64,000 nucleotides of DNA from Granulicella tundricola MP5ACTX9. Lineage in GTDB: Bacteria > Acidobacteriota > Terriglobia > Terriglobales > Acidobacteriaceae. A program made the position numbers and the translations under genes. The notes under the pieces were generated by a model. It ran no database searches, was not told the origin of the DNA, and saw nothing but the letters and a program-made list of their open reading frames with translations. Within the stretch, counting starts at the first letter, position 1. Each line of letters begins with the position of its first letter. The stretch is taken from NCBI RefSeq assembly GCF_000178975.2, contig NC_015064.1, positions 4,092,001 to 4,156,000 on the forward strand, given 5' to 3'. This document shows, one piece after another, positions 16,733 through 24,635 of the stretch.

Positions 16733-17959
16733 ATGAGCCTTGCCGTCGAAAACCACCCGCAAACGAGAAGTCAGCTCGCCCACCTTACCGCCCAGCTCGA
16801 TACCTTCCGCCAGGCCGGAACCTTCTTCCGCCTCCGCGAACTCGAGGACATTCAAGGTCCCGTCTGCACCTACGACGGCCGCAAGGTCATCAACCTCGCC
16901 AGCAACAACTACCTGGGCCTCTGCAATCACCCCAAGCTCGAAGAAGCCGCCATCCAAGCCATCAAGGATCATGGCGTAGGGTCCGGGGCGGTGAGAACCA
17001 TCGCCGGCACCATGCGCATCCACATGGAGCTTGAAGAGAAGATTGCAGCCTTCAAGAACGTTGAAGCCTGTGTCGTCTTCCAGTCTGGTTTCTCCGCCAA
17101 CGCCGGCACCGTCTCCTCCATCCTCGGCAAGGAAGACTTCATCCTGTCCGATGAACTCAACCACGCCAGCATCATCGACGGAGCCCGTCTTTCCAAGGCC
17201 AAGATCAAGGTCTTCCGCCACAAGGACGTCGCTCACTGCGAAGAGATCCTCCAGGAGATCGCCAACGAGCCCGGCAAGAAGCTCATCATCACCGATGGCG
17301 TCTTCTCCATGGACGGCGACATCGGCCCAGTCGGTGAACTGGCAGCATTGGCCGAAAAATACGGCGGCATCATGATGGTCGACGACGCTCACGCCTCCGG
17401 CGTTTTAGGCCGCAACGGCCGCGGCTCGGTGGATCACTTCGACGTTCACGGCAAGGTCGACGTCCAGGTCGGCACCCTGTCGAAAGCCATCGGCGCACTC
17501 GGCGGCTACGTCTGCGGCTCCCGCGATCTCATCGACTACCTCTACCATCGCGCGCGCCCATTCCTCTTCAGCACGTCGCATCCGCCATCCGTTGCCGCCA
17601 CCTGCATCGCGGCGTTCGACATCCTTGAGAACGAGCCTGACCGTATCCAGCGTCTCTGGGACAACACCGCTTACTTCAAGCAGCAGCTTGCTCATTCCGG
17701 CTTCAACATCGGCGGCGTCAACACTCCTGCGAGCGAGACTCCGATCACCCCGATCATCATCGGTGAAGGCCGTAAGACGATGGACTTCTCGAAGGCGCTC
17801 TTTGAAGCCGGCCTCATGGCGACCGGTATCGCCTTTCCCACCGTCCAGGAAGGCAAGGCCCGCATCCGCACCATCATGACCAGCGAGCACACCCGCGCGC
17901 AGATCGATCAATCCCTCGAAATCCTGACCACTACCGCAAAAACACTTTCCATTCTTTAG
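16733..17959 (+). CDS. kbl: glycine C-acetyltransferase / 2-amino-3-ketobutyrate CoA ligase
   Basis: 408 residues from the ATG at 16733. PLP enzyme of the alpha-oxoamine synthase family; Kbl cleaves 2-amino-3-oxobutyrate with CoA to glycine and acetyl-CoA in threonine breakdown. Visible: SNNYLGL (58-64), GVGSGAVRTIAGT (81-93), the stacking histidine H144 in DELNHASIIDG, D217/H220 in VDDAHASGVLG, and the PLP lysine K251 in GTLSKAIGALGG. The motif set matches the Bacillus-type Kbl more closely than BioF, but BioF-like activity cannot be excluded by eye. No tdh is adjacent. It is divergent from the glycine-zipper lipoprotein gene. A second, more distant family member is at 39903. Confidence 0.88.
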   Translation: MSLAVENHPQTRSQLAHLTAQLDTFRQAGTFFRLRELEDIQGPVCTYDGRKVINLASNNYLGLCNHPKLEEAAIQAIKDHGVGSGAVRTIAGTMRIHMELEEKIAAFKNVEACVVFQSGFSANAGTVSSILGKEDFILSDELNHASIIDGARLSKAKIKVFRHKDVAHCEEILQEIANEPGKKLIITDGVFSMDGDIGPVGELAALAEKYGGIMMVDDAHASGVLGRNGRGSVDHFDVHGKVDVQVGTLSKAIGALGGYVCGSRDLIDYLYHRARPFLFSTSHPPSVAATCIAAFDILENEPDRIQRLWDNTAYFKQQLAHSGFNIGGVNTPASETPITPIIIGEGRKTMDFSKALFEAGLMATGIAFPTVQEGKARIRTIMTSEHTRAQIDQSLEILTTTAKTLSIL

Positions 17960-18104
17960 CTTGGAGGGCGAGGCAGGCCGTCGGAGAACGGCACCTCGCT
18001 TACCAATCTGGTACTCCGGAATGGAGTGCGTTTTGGAACATGACAGGCGTGTCAATTCGGCGTTAGACTGCTCTCCGCGAAGTACCTGTACGCTGGAGCG
18101 ATCT

Positions 18105-18299
18105 ATGACTGCCGTATGCCCTGCCTGTGCCGAAACGAAGTTGAAGCCCGTCCACTCCACCCTGCCCGACACGCTGTTGGAGCTTATGGGCATCCACCAC
18201 TATCGCTGCCCTTTTTGCCGTAGAAACACCTACACGGCTGCTCCTCTGGCACACATTAGTCAGCCAGAAAAGCCATCCGCCAGCCTGCATCACGCCTGA
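18105..18299 (+). CDS. 64-residue zinc-ribbon protein
   Basis: ATG at 18105 preceded by GGAG at 7 bases; the open frame begins further upstream but without a start signal. Two CxxC pairs (VCPACAET at residues 4-11 and RCPFCRRN near 32-39) form a zinc ribbon. The C-terminus is short and unstructured. It probably binds zinc; whether it acts on nucleic acid or protein is unknown. It lies downstream of kbl and 6 bases from the stop of the convergent NTF2-like gene. Confidence 0.65.
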   Translation: MTAVCPACAETKLKPVHSTLPDTLLELMGIHHYRCPFCRRNTYTAAPLAHISQPEKPSASLHHA

Positions 18300-18305
18300 G
18301 ACTGG

Positions 18306-18821
18306 CTAGTAGCCAGGTGCGGCACTCGCTACGTCAGCGCGATGAGAGTGTGGGACCCGGGTGACCTCGAAGTTGGTTATCTTCCAGGTGCCTGAGCTAA
18401 GCCTCTGATATACGCGCGTATAGCGTACGGTCCCGTTTACGGGAGTCCCGTCGTTCATCCCTTCGATTTCCGCGCGGCAGGTGACAACCGCAATCGATCC
18501 CACCAGCTTGATCTTCGTATCCGATAGATCCATCCGCGTCACGGTCAAAGCACGGGTCCTGATTCGATCAAGCTGTTGGGCCTTCGTGTTCACCATGCCA
18601 TTGATCGTGATCCCCACATAGTCGTCCGAGAGCAGATTATCCATCGCGGTGACATCGCCGGCTATCTGCGCGACGCGCCATTGCTCTTCGAGACCCTCGA
18701 TCTCGTGCTTATAGTCTTTCTTTTTGAGGGTATGAGCCTTATGCGAGGCTTCGGCACGGGGGGTCATCTGGGTGATGAAGGCTGCAAGCAGAAGCGCGAG
18801 AATGAAGGATCGGCGCGACAT
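18306..18821 (-). CDS. exported NTF2-like (DUF4440-type) protein
   Basis: 171 residues with a signal peptide (MSRRSFILALLLAAFITQM, ending near PRAEAS). The mature part is one cone-shaped NTF2/SnoaL-like domain: helix (EGLEEQWRVAQIAGDVTAMDNLL), then SDDYVGITINGMV and RALTVTRMDLSDTKIKLVG and the final strands (TRVYQRLSSGTWKITNFEVTR). This pattern of W...AQ...D...LL..D...I fits DUF4440. Such domains are enzymes or ligand-binding modules; no catalytic residues are evident, so the function is open. Confidence 0.8.
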   Translation of the reverse strand: MSRRSFILALLLAAFITQMTPRAEASHKAHTLKKKDYKHEIEGLEEQWRVAQIAGDVTAMDNLLSDDYVGITINGMVNTKAQQLDRIRTRALTVTRMDLSDTKIKLVGSIAVVTCRAEIEGMNDGTPVNGTVRYTRVYQRLSSGTWKITNFEVTRVPHSHRADVASAAPGY

Positions 18822-18906
18822 TGGTCGTACCGGATGTTAGTCCGGGATTGCCTCCCGAGTCAAAGGAGGCACACGAAATCCAATGATTCATCGGATGATG
18901 CGCGAC

Positions 18907-20292
18907 TCAGTCTGTCAGACGATTGAGGACAAGCAGGGTGATGTCATCGTTCTGAGCAGCTCCGGCAGTAAAGCTCTTCAGGGCCGTGAGGACGTCCCTC
19001 ACGCTCGCCTGGGCGGTCAGATCCCTTTGTTTCAACAGGCAGGATTCGAGCCCCGCTTCACCCCACTCTTCCCCGCGAATGTTACAGGCCTCGGTGACAC
19101 CATCGGTCCAGGCAATGAGACGATCGCCGCGCCGCCAATCGATGATCTCGTGTTCATACGTAAGCCCCGATAGAAGTCCAACAACCGAGCCGCCACACTC
19201 AAGGCGAACAAGGGATCGGTCCGCTCGCTGCAGGATCGGCGGATTGTGCCCCGCGTTGACATAGGTCAACGTGCTTTCATGCGGATCGTAAATCGCGAAG
19301 AAAAGGGTGGCGTAACGGCTTGCGGAAGAGGACTGATAAAGCAGCGTATTGAGCCGCTGAACTGCGGTAACAGCATCCATATCCGGCTGCAGCATGGTGC
19401 TATGCAAAGAAGCTCGAAGCGACGCCATCAGGAGCGCAGCGGAGAGCCCCTTGCCTGAAACATCGGCGATAACGATGCACAGCGCACCCTTCGGCGCGAG
19501 AAAGAGATCGTAATAATCGCCGCCGATGCGCTCGGCGCTTTGATATGCAGCGGCTGCGTCGATGCCGGCCACGATGGGAATTTCGTCCGGCAGGAGGCGC
19601 TCCTGAACCTCGCGGGCAAGTTCCAGTTCTCGTGCGAGATGGGCGCGTTGCACCTCCTGGCGGCTGATGGAGAGGACGAACTGGGCTGTCTCGAAACCCC
19701 GGCCGATCTGAGGTCCAAGCGCCAACAGGAAACGTAACTCCTTTGAATCAAACGGTTTATACGGCGAACGGGAGAGAATCACAAACCCCATCAAGCCAGT
19801 GCTTCCCTCTAAAGACAGCAGGAGTTGAGCGTTGAGGAGGTCTAACGTGTTGATTTCGTTGGGGGTGGCCAGGTGCTGCCAGCCGTCGATTGGGGCTCGG
19901 TCTGAGCCTTGCGGGACGTAGATTGCGGGTTTGCGTTCCCGCTTCATGCGGGAGACGGTGGAGGAGCTGGCGGGGAAGGTGATTCGCGGCGTGGCGGGGT
20001 GCTGGAGGACATATTCGGAGCCTTCGCGGAGGAAGACGTGGAAGCCGCTTAGGTTGAGAGCAAAGGAGATACGGTTGGGAACCGTTTCGAGGAGCTGGTC
20101 GAGGGAGAGGTTGCGGCGGGTGTAGTAGAGGAGTTCTTCGTAAAGCTCGTGCTGGGCCATGGGCGCGAAGAGGCGGGCCCAGAGACGGCGGAGTTTTGAT
20201 CGAAAGAACTTACGGGGCATGACCATCGGGTTGAGACCGATTCTACGGAAACCGCACCACAAACGTTCCACAAATCGTGGTGTTTCGACCAT
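18907..20292 (-). CDS. GAF-SpoIIE PP2C-type serine phosphatase
   Basis: 461 residues. A basic N-terminal segment (about 1-45, with RKFFRSKLRRLWARLF) is followed by a GAF-like sensor domain (about 50-215) and a PPM/SpoIIE phosphatase domain (about 220-460). The linker ELELAREVQERLLPDEIP is typical of RsbU-type proteins. Metal-binding motifs are intact: IGGDYYDLF, IADVSGKGLSAALLMA, WTDGVTEA and NDDITLLVL. Such proteins dephosphorylate anti-sigma-factor antagonists. No anti-sigma or STAS gene is nearby. The start is uncertain: ATG at 20292 or the ATG at 20220 (MPRKFF); neither has a clear Shine-Dalgarno sequence. Confidence 0.9.
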   Translation of the reverse strand: MVETPRFVERLWCGFRRIGLNPMVMPRKFFRSKLRRLWARLFAPMAQHELYEELLYYTRRNLSLDQLLETVPNRISFALNLSGFHVFLREGSEYVLQHPATPRITFPASSSTVSRMKRERKPAIYVPQGSDRAPIDGWQHLATPNEINTLDLLNAQLLLSLEGSTGLMGFVILSRSPYKPFDSKELRFLLALGPQIGRGFETAQFVLSISRQEVQRAHLARELELAREVQERLLPDEIPIVAGIDAAAAYQSAERIGGDYYDLFLAPKGALCIVIADVSGKGLSAALLMASLRASLHSTMLQPDMDAVTAVQRLNTLLYQSSSASRYATLFFAIYDPHESTLTYVNAGHNPPILQRADRSLVRLECGGSVVGLLSGLTYEHEIIDWRRGDRLIAWTDGVTEACNIRGEEWGEAGLESCLLKQRDLTAQASVRDVLTALKSFTAGAAQNDDITLLVLNRLTD

Positions 20293-20607
20293 AAATGCTG
20301 GTCAACGAACCACACGCAAACGTGGTGAGGGGCGCGTCAACACTGGGGTTTCTCAGTTTGTACACAGAAAGTTGTGATGGGATGTAATTGCGGCTTATTT
20401 CTTGCCTGCTTTAATTGTACCGAATCGCGGGAGGTAAATACCCCAACTATTTTTCAGACTCAAGTTATTGATAAGGAACGGGTTATTTCGTTTCAAGAGG
20501 CTTAGGGGGCTTGACATGCGAATTTGCTGAGTGTTTTCGCAAAAAATAGTTTGAGGTAAGGCAAAAGGGCGCTCGAGGAGCGCCCTTTGCGTGGGTTGGG
20601 GCCTGAG
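20293..20607. other. 315-bp gap, AT-richer, no gene seen
   Basis: Between the 5' end of the SpoIIE gene and the 3' end of the TonB-dependent receptor. It is clearly more AT-rich than the surroundings (near 20390-20560). It holds the receptor's intrinsic terminator at its right end and presumably the promoter of the phosphatase gene. No ORF with a start signal is seen. Confidence 0.5.
20564..20588 (-). terminator. intrinsic terminator of TonB-dependent receptor
   Basis: Perfect 11-bp stem AAAGGGCGCTC/GAGCGCCCTTT with a 3-nt loop, 19 bases after the receptor stop; a short T-run follows on the minus strand. Confidence 0.9.
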
Positions 20608-23600
20608 TTAGAACTCGAGACGGAGTGAGAACTGTCCGACGCGAGGCGCACCAGGTGAATTTCCAGTAGGAGTGCTTGAGACCTGACCGAAGCTACCGGA
20701 GGTGATATCGGTGTTGGGCAGATTGAAGATGGGATGGTTAAGGATATTGTAGAAGTCCGCGCGGAACTTCAGGTTGAGGCGCTCGTTGGGAAGGAGTGGG
20801 AAGACCTTTCCGAGGCCGGCGTCCATGGTGAAGGCGGAAGGTCCACGAAGGTTGTTGCGGCTTCCAAAGGAGAGTCCAACAGGACCGGAGAACTCCGCCT
20901 GCGCCTTGGTGGAGGCATTGGCGCTGCCAAAGAGGTAGACGGCACCCGTGGTCGGATCCTTCTTGACGTGTGCCTGCACATCAGCGCGATTTCCGTTGAA
21001 GAATGCGGGCGCGTCATTGGCATAGCCGGCGACGAAGGCGTTGGAGGAAGTACCAAGCGAAAGGCCGCTGCGCCATGCCGGAAGCCCGGAGACGGACCAA
21101 CCGCCGATCGCTTCATTGATCAAGGTATGCGCGTTCGAGAAGAAAGTCCGGCCGCGACCGAAGGGAAGCTGATAGATGAAATTGGAGTTGACGACAGTGG
21201 TGACGTCAAAGTCGGAGTTGGCGAAGCAGGTCTTGGGGTTTGTTGCGTCGCAGACGAAGTTGTTTCCGCTTGAAGCAGAGATGGAGTTGGCATTGGACGA
21301 AACGTTATCCATGGAGTGCGACCAGGTGTAGTTGAGGTCGAACTGCAGGCCTTGCGAGAGATTCTTGCTGACGGTGACGAGCAGGCCGTTGTAGGTAGAG
21401 GTTCCCTTGTTCGTCAGAAAGGTATTCTCCGCAAACTGCGATGCCATGCCGACGTTATAGCCGAGGTAGCCGTCAGCTTGAAGCGCCTGGATGTAGTCTG
21501 CAAAATCTCCGTTGGAGACCAGGGAGCTCAGTGCGTTGGCGAGGAAGACCGTATTACCTTTTCCGGCCTGGTTTTCAAACCAGGGCTGAGCGGTATAGGC
21601 CTGTCCAGCGCGGACTTCCTTGGTCAGGTTGGCGAAGGCGGTGGACATCAACTGACCGGAAGCAGGATCTCTGAAGTCAACCAACTGGGATGCGTCAGCC
21701 TGAGCGAGGAGATGGCGGCCAAGACGACCGGCGTAGTTGACCTTGAGGATGAAGTGATCCGGCATCTCCTGCTGAAAGCCGAGGTTGTAGGTAAGGGAGT
21801 AGGGATCCTTGAGGGTGGGATCCACGATGGTGTTGAACTGGTTGTCCGCAAGCCCAACGGGAACGCCGCCCTGGATGAAGGGGCTGAGCGGCTTGGTGAT
21901 GACAGGAGCCGTGTTGGGATTGGTGTAGGCAAGGTTGGTGCCGATTCTGGGATTCGCGGCTCCGAGACCGGCGGCAGCACCAGCTCCACCGTACGGCGTG
22001 CTCGCGCTGTTCTGGAAGAGGTACGAGGACTGGTCCTGGATGAAGTTGACCGCGTTGATGACCGTGCGGTCATAGACCAATGCGAAGGAGCCATTGATGA
22101 CGGACTTTGGCGCAAAGGAGGGGTTATAGGCAAAGGCGAAACGGGGCGCGAAATCCTTATAGCTGGGGGTATAGAGGGGAGCCGCACCGTTCGCCTTGCC
22201 GCCCAGGTTGTAGGTGATGGGTGCCAGAGCGGTTGCACCGGAGATACCGGCTGCGCCTTGGGTCTCGCGTGCTGCGAAGTAGTTGTTGAAGGTGAAGTTC
22301 TGGATGGACTGCTCACCGTGCGCTTCATACGGAACCGAGTAAAGCTGGTAACGGAGCCCGTAAGTGACAGTGAGGTCCTTGCGAACCTTGTAGGTATCTC
22401 CGACGTACAGCTCAGTCTGGAAATAGCGATAAGCGCGGACGGCACCTGTGCCCTGTGGGGTCTGGATGCCGACTGCGTTGTAGTTGTAGCTGCTGCCAAC
22501 CGAGGCGACGCGGCCGAGCGCCAGAGCAAAGGCTTCGTCATAAACTGCGGACGAGGTGGTTCCAGCGGTGCGGATGGCATTCACGCCATAGCCATTGGCG
22601 ACTGTTGGACGAACCGTAGGATCGAGCGTGAGGTTTTCGCCACCGAGCCCAAGGGTCACGCTGTTGAAGTCATTAATGAGCTGTGAATTGGTCTTGATGA
22701 ACTTGAAGGTTCCGCCGAAGCCAATGTTGTGAGTGCCGAGCTGCCAGTTGAAGTCATCACGAAACTCCGGGATGGGAACGCGGCGCTTCTGAGAGCTGTA
22801 GCTGTTATAAGGACCAAAGAGATTGCTGGTCGTGTTAGTGCTGCCACCGAGCCCATATTCCGTAGTCCCGGTGGGTGCGAGGAGGCTCGGGAAGTTGAAC
22901 TTCTGAATGGTATCGCCGTAATAGAACTGGTTGACCTTGTTCTGGCCGATTTGCCAGACGTGGCTGACGACGTAGCTATAGCTGCGATCTACAAAGGGGT
23001 TGGTCGTACCGGGGGTGGTGTCGAAGGCGTTTGCGCTCTGCGTGGAGTTCTCACGGGTGATGCTTCCGCGCACGAAAACCTGCTGCTTGGAGGTGAGGTT
23101 GTAATCCAGACGTCCGACATAGTTGTAGAGGAAGTCCGGTTCAGCAAAGTTGAAGCGATAACCGCCGGTGTTGATGCCATCCGCCGAGGAGTAGGCGGGG
23201 TCGTTGGCGTGAGGATATGCGCTATTGATGAAATTGAAGAGGGCGGTTGATTCTCCAATCTTCTGAGGATCGAGCGCCTGAACCTGAGCGGGAGTCAACT
23301 GGCCGATGCAAGTGGGCGTAGTGTTCTGGCGGCTGGTGGCAGCGCAGGCAGCACCAGTGGAAGAGTCCGTATTCCGTATGTACGAGACGAGGCCGTTACG
23401 GAAGGAATCCAAAGGAACGACACGCTCTACGTTGGTCGACTGAATGATGCGGGAGTTATTGAAATCAAAGAAGAAGAAGAGCTTGTCCTTCTTGATGGGG
23501 CCGCCGATGGCACCGCCGAACTGATTGCGAATGAGAGGGGTGCGAGGGACGGGAGTCGTCAGATTCTTATTGAACCAGTTATTAGCCTCGGTGGCGGTGT

Positions 23601-24366
23601 CACGGTGATACTCGTTGAGATCGCCGTGAAAGTGATTGGTACCGCCCTTTGTAACGAGCTGGAACTGGCCGCCGGAGCCGGTACCGAGGCCAGAGGGAAG
23701 TCCTGCGACCGTGCCGCGGAACTCCTGGACGGAGTCTACGGGTGCGTCTGAAGTGATGCGTCCGCCGCCGCCGCCATAAACGGAACCGGCTGCGATGTCA
23801 TTGACGTCCATGCCGTCAAGGGTGACGGAGCTCTGGTCTGTGCGAGCACCAGTAAAGGAGCTATTGGCGACGCCAGGCTGAAGCAGGAAGAGAACGGCAA
23901 CACTCTCTCTCGCCTGGATGGGCAGGTCGACAAGAGTCGTGGGATCGATATTATTCCCGATGGATGCGTCAGTGGTGTTGATGGTGACTACATCGCGTCC
24001 GGCGGAGACGCTAACTTCCTGGCTGGTACCGGCGGCGAGCGCTTCATCCTGGGTACGGGTGACACCGACCTGCAGGGCCAGATCATTCACAGCGATTGAG
24101 GTAAAGCCGTCATGGCTGAAGGTGGCCACATACGAGGGGGCCGGAGGCACATTGGCGAAGCGGTATTCACCCCTGGAGTTCGTTTTCTGCGTAAATTGAG
24201 CACCGGTGCTGGGGTTGCGCAGGGTAATGACAGCTCCCGGGAGGGCTGCGCCGGTAGAGTCCGTGACGAGTCCGGTCATGGACGAGCTGTCCTGGGCATG
24301 GAGTGCGCCGTGAGCTGCAAAGAGAGTTGCGGCAGAGAGGGCGAGCCTGAGGGTCGACTTACGCAT
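20608..24366 (-). CDS. TonB-dependent receptor, Oar-like, with carboxypeptidase-regulatory domain
   Basis: 1252 residues from the ATG at 24366 (AAGGAAA upstream; a TTG lies one codon earlier). Signal peptide to about residue 25 (HGALHAQ). Residues about 28-110 are the carboxypeptidase-regulatory-like beta-sandwich (TGLVTDSTGAALPGAVITLR ... GEYRFANVPP). Next come a plug-like domain (about 130-235, with VTLDGMDVNDIAAG) and a very long outer-membrane beta-barrel ending FSLRLEF with the terminal Phe needed for Bam assembly. This is the large Oar-type receptor abundant in Acidobacteria, thought to import plant or microbial polymers. The substrate is unknown and no SusD-like partner is adjacent. 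It should be energised by TonB-ExbBD proteins such as those at 29.9-32.6 kb. Confidence 0.93.
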   Translation of the reverse strand: MRKSTLRLALSAATLFAAHGALHAQDSSSMTGLVTDSTGAALPGAVITLRNPSTGAQFTQKTNSRGEYRFANVPPAPSYVATFSHDGFTSIAVNDLALQVGVTRTQDEALAAGTSQEVSVSAGRDVVTINTTDASIGNNIDPTTLVDLPIQARESVAVLFLLQPGVANSSFTGARTDQSSVTLDGMDVNDIAAGSVYGGGGGRITSDAPVDSVQEFRGTVAGLPSGLGTGSGGQFQLVTKGGTNHFHGDLNEYHRDTATEANNWFNKNLTTPVPRTPLIRNQFGGAIGGPIKKDKLFFFFDFNNSRIIQSTNVERVVPLDSFRNGLVSYIRNTDSSTGAACAATSRQNTTPTCIGQLTPAQVQALDPQKIGESTALFNFINSAYPHANDPAYSSADGINTGGYRFNFAEPDFLYNYVGRLDYNLTSKQQVFVRGSITRENSTQSANAFDTTPGTTNPFVDRSYSYVVSHVWQIGQNKVNQFYYGDTIQKFNFPSLLAPTGTTEYGLGGSTNTTSNLFGPYNSYSSQKRRVPIPEFRDDFNWQLGTHNIGFGGTFKFIKTNSQLINDFNSVTLGLGGENLTLDPTVRPTVANGYGVNAIRTAGTTSSAVYDEAFALALGRVASVGSSYNYNAVGIQTPQGTGAVRAYRYFQTELYVGDTYKVRKDLTVTYGLRYQLYSVPYEAHGEQSIQNFTFNNYFAARETQGAAGISGATALAPITYNLGGKANGAAPLYTPSYKDFAPRFAFAYNPSFAPKSVINGSFALVYDRTVINAVNFIQDQSSYLFQNSASTPYGGAGAAAGLGAANPRIGTNLAYTNPNTAPVITKPLSPFIQGGVPVGLADNQFNTIVDPTLKDPYSLTYNLGFQQEMPDHFILKVNYAGRLGRHLLAQADASQLVDFRDPASGQLMSTAFANLTKEVRAGQAYTAQPWFENQAGKGNTVFLANALSSLVSNGDFADYIQALQADGYLGYNVGMASQFAENTFLTNKGTSTYNGLLVTVSKNLSQGLQFDLNYTWSHSMDNVSSNANSISASSGNNFVCDATNPKTCFANSDFDVTTVVNSNFIYQLPFGRGRTFFSNAHTLINEAIGGWSVSGLPAWRSGLSLGTSSNAFVAGYANDAPAFFNGNRADVQAHVKKDPTTGAVYLFGSANASTKAQAEFSGPVGLSFGSRNNLRGPSAFTMDAGLGKVFPLLPNERLNLKFRADFYNILNHPIFNLPNTDITSGSFGQVSSTPTGNSPGAPRVGQFSLRLEF

Positions 24367-24451
24367 CAATATAGTTTTCCTTGCACATTCTGCTGTGACT
24401 TGGGATTTAGGTGTCTGTATGCAGATAGCTTAGCAACTGAAGGGCCATTCA

Positions 24452-24476
24452 CTAAGTGTTGCAACACAACACTTAG
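24452..24476. promoter_or_regulatory. perfect 10-bp inverted repeat upstream of the receptor
   Basis: CTAAGTGTTG and CAACACTTAG separated by CAACA, 86-110 bp upstream of the receptor start, in the 266-bp AT-richer gap before rpsA. It has no T-tract in the receptor direction and lies far from any 3' end, so it looks more like a regulator's binding site than a terminator. Confidence 0.55.
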
Positions 24477-24580
24477 CCCGAGAAGCCATAAGTCAAACGT
24501 TTGTCTAAGCTCCAGAATTTGGAAGGAAGATATGGATATTTATTGAATTTCATATCAGAACAGCATATTACCGGCACAGC

Positions 24581-24609
24581 AAAAAGGGCCGCCCGGTTGG
24601 GCGACCCTT
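24581..24609 (-). terminator. intrinsic terminator of rpsA
   Basis: On the minus strand AAGGGTCGCCC/GGGCGGCCCTT (11 bp, one mismatch) is followed by five T, 26 bases after the S1 stop. Confidence 0.88.
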
Positions 24610-24635
24610 CTGTTTGAGGCTGGTTGCTGGTGCGA

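Noticed and set aside
16616..17392. N-terminal extension of the glycine-zipper lipoprotein frame
   Set aside because: Lies antisense to the well-supported kbl gene; a ribosome site and lipoprotein signal support the ATG at 16615.
21316..22686. 456-codon plus-strand frame opposite the TonB-dependent receptor
   Set aside because: Shadow of the receptor's coding frame; no domain and no ribosome site.
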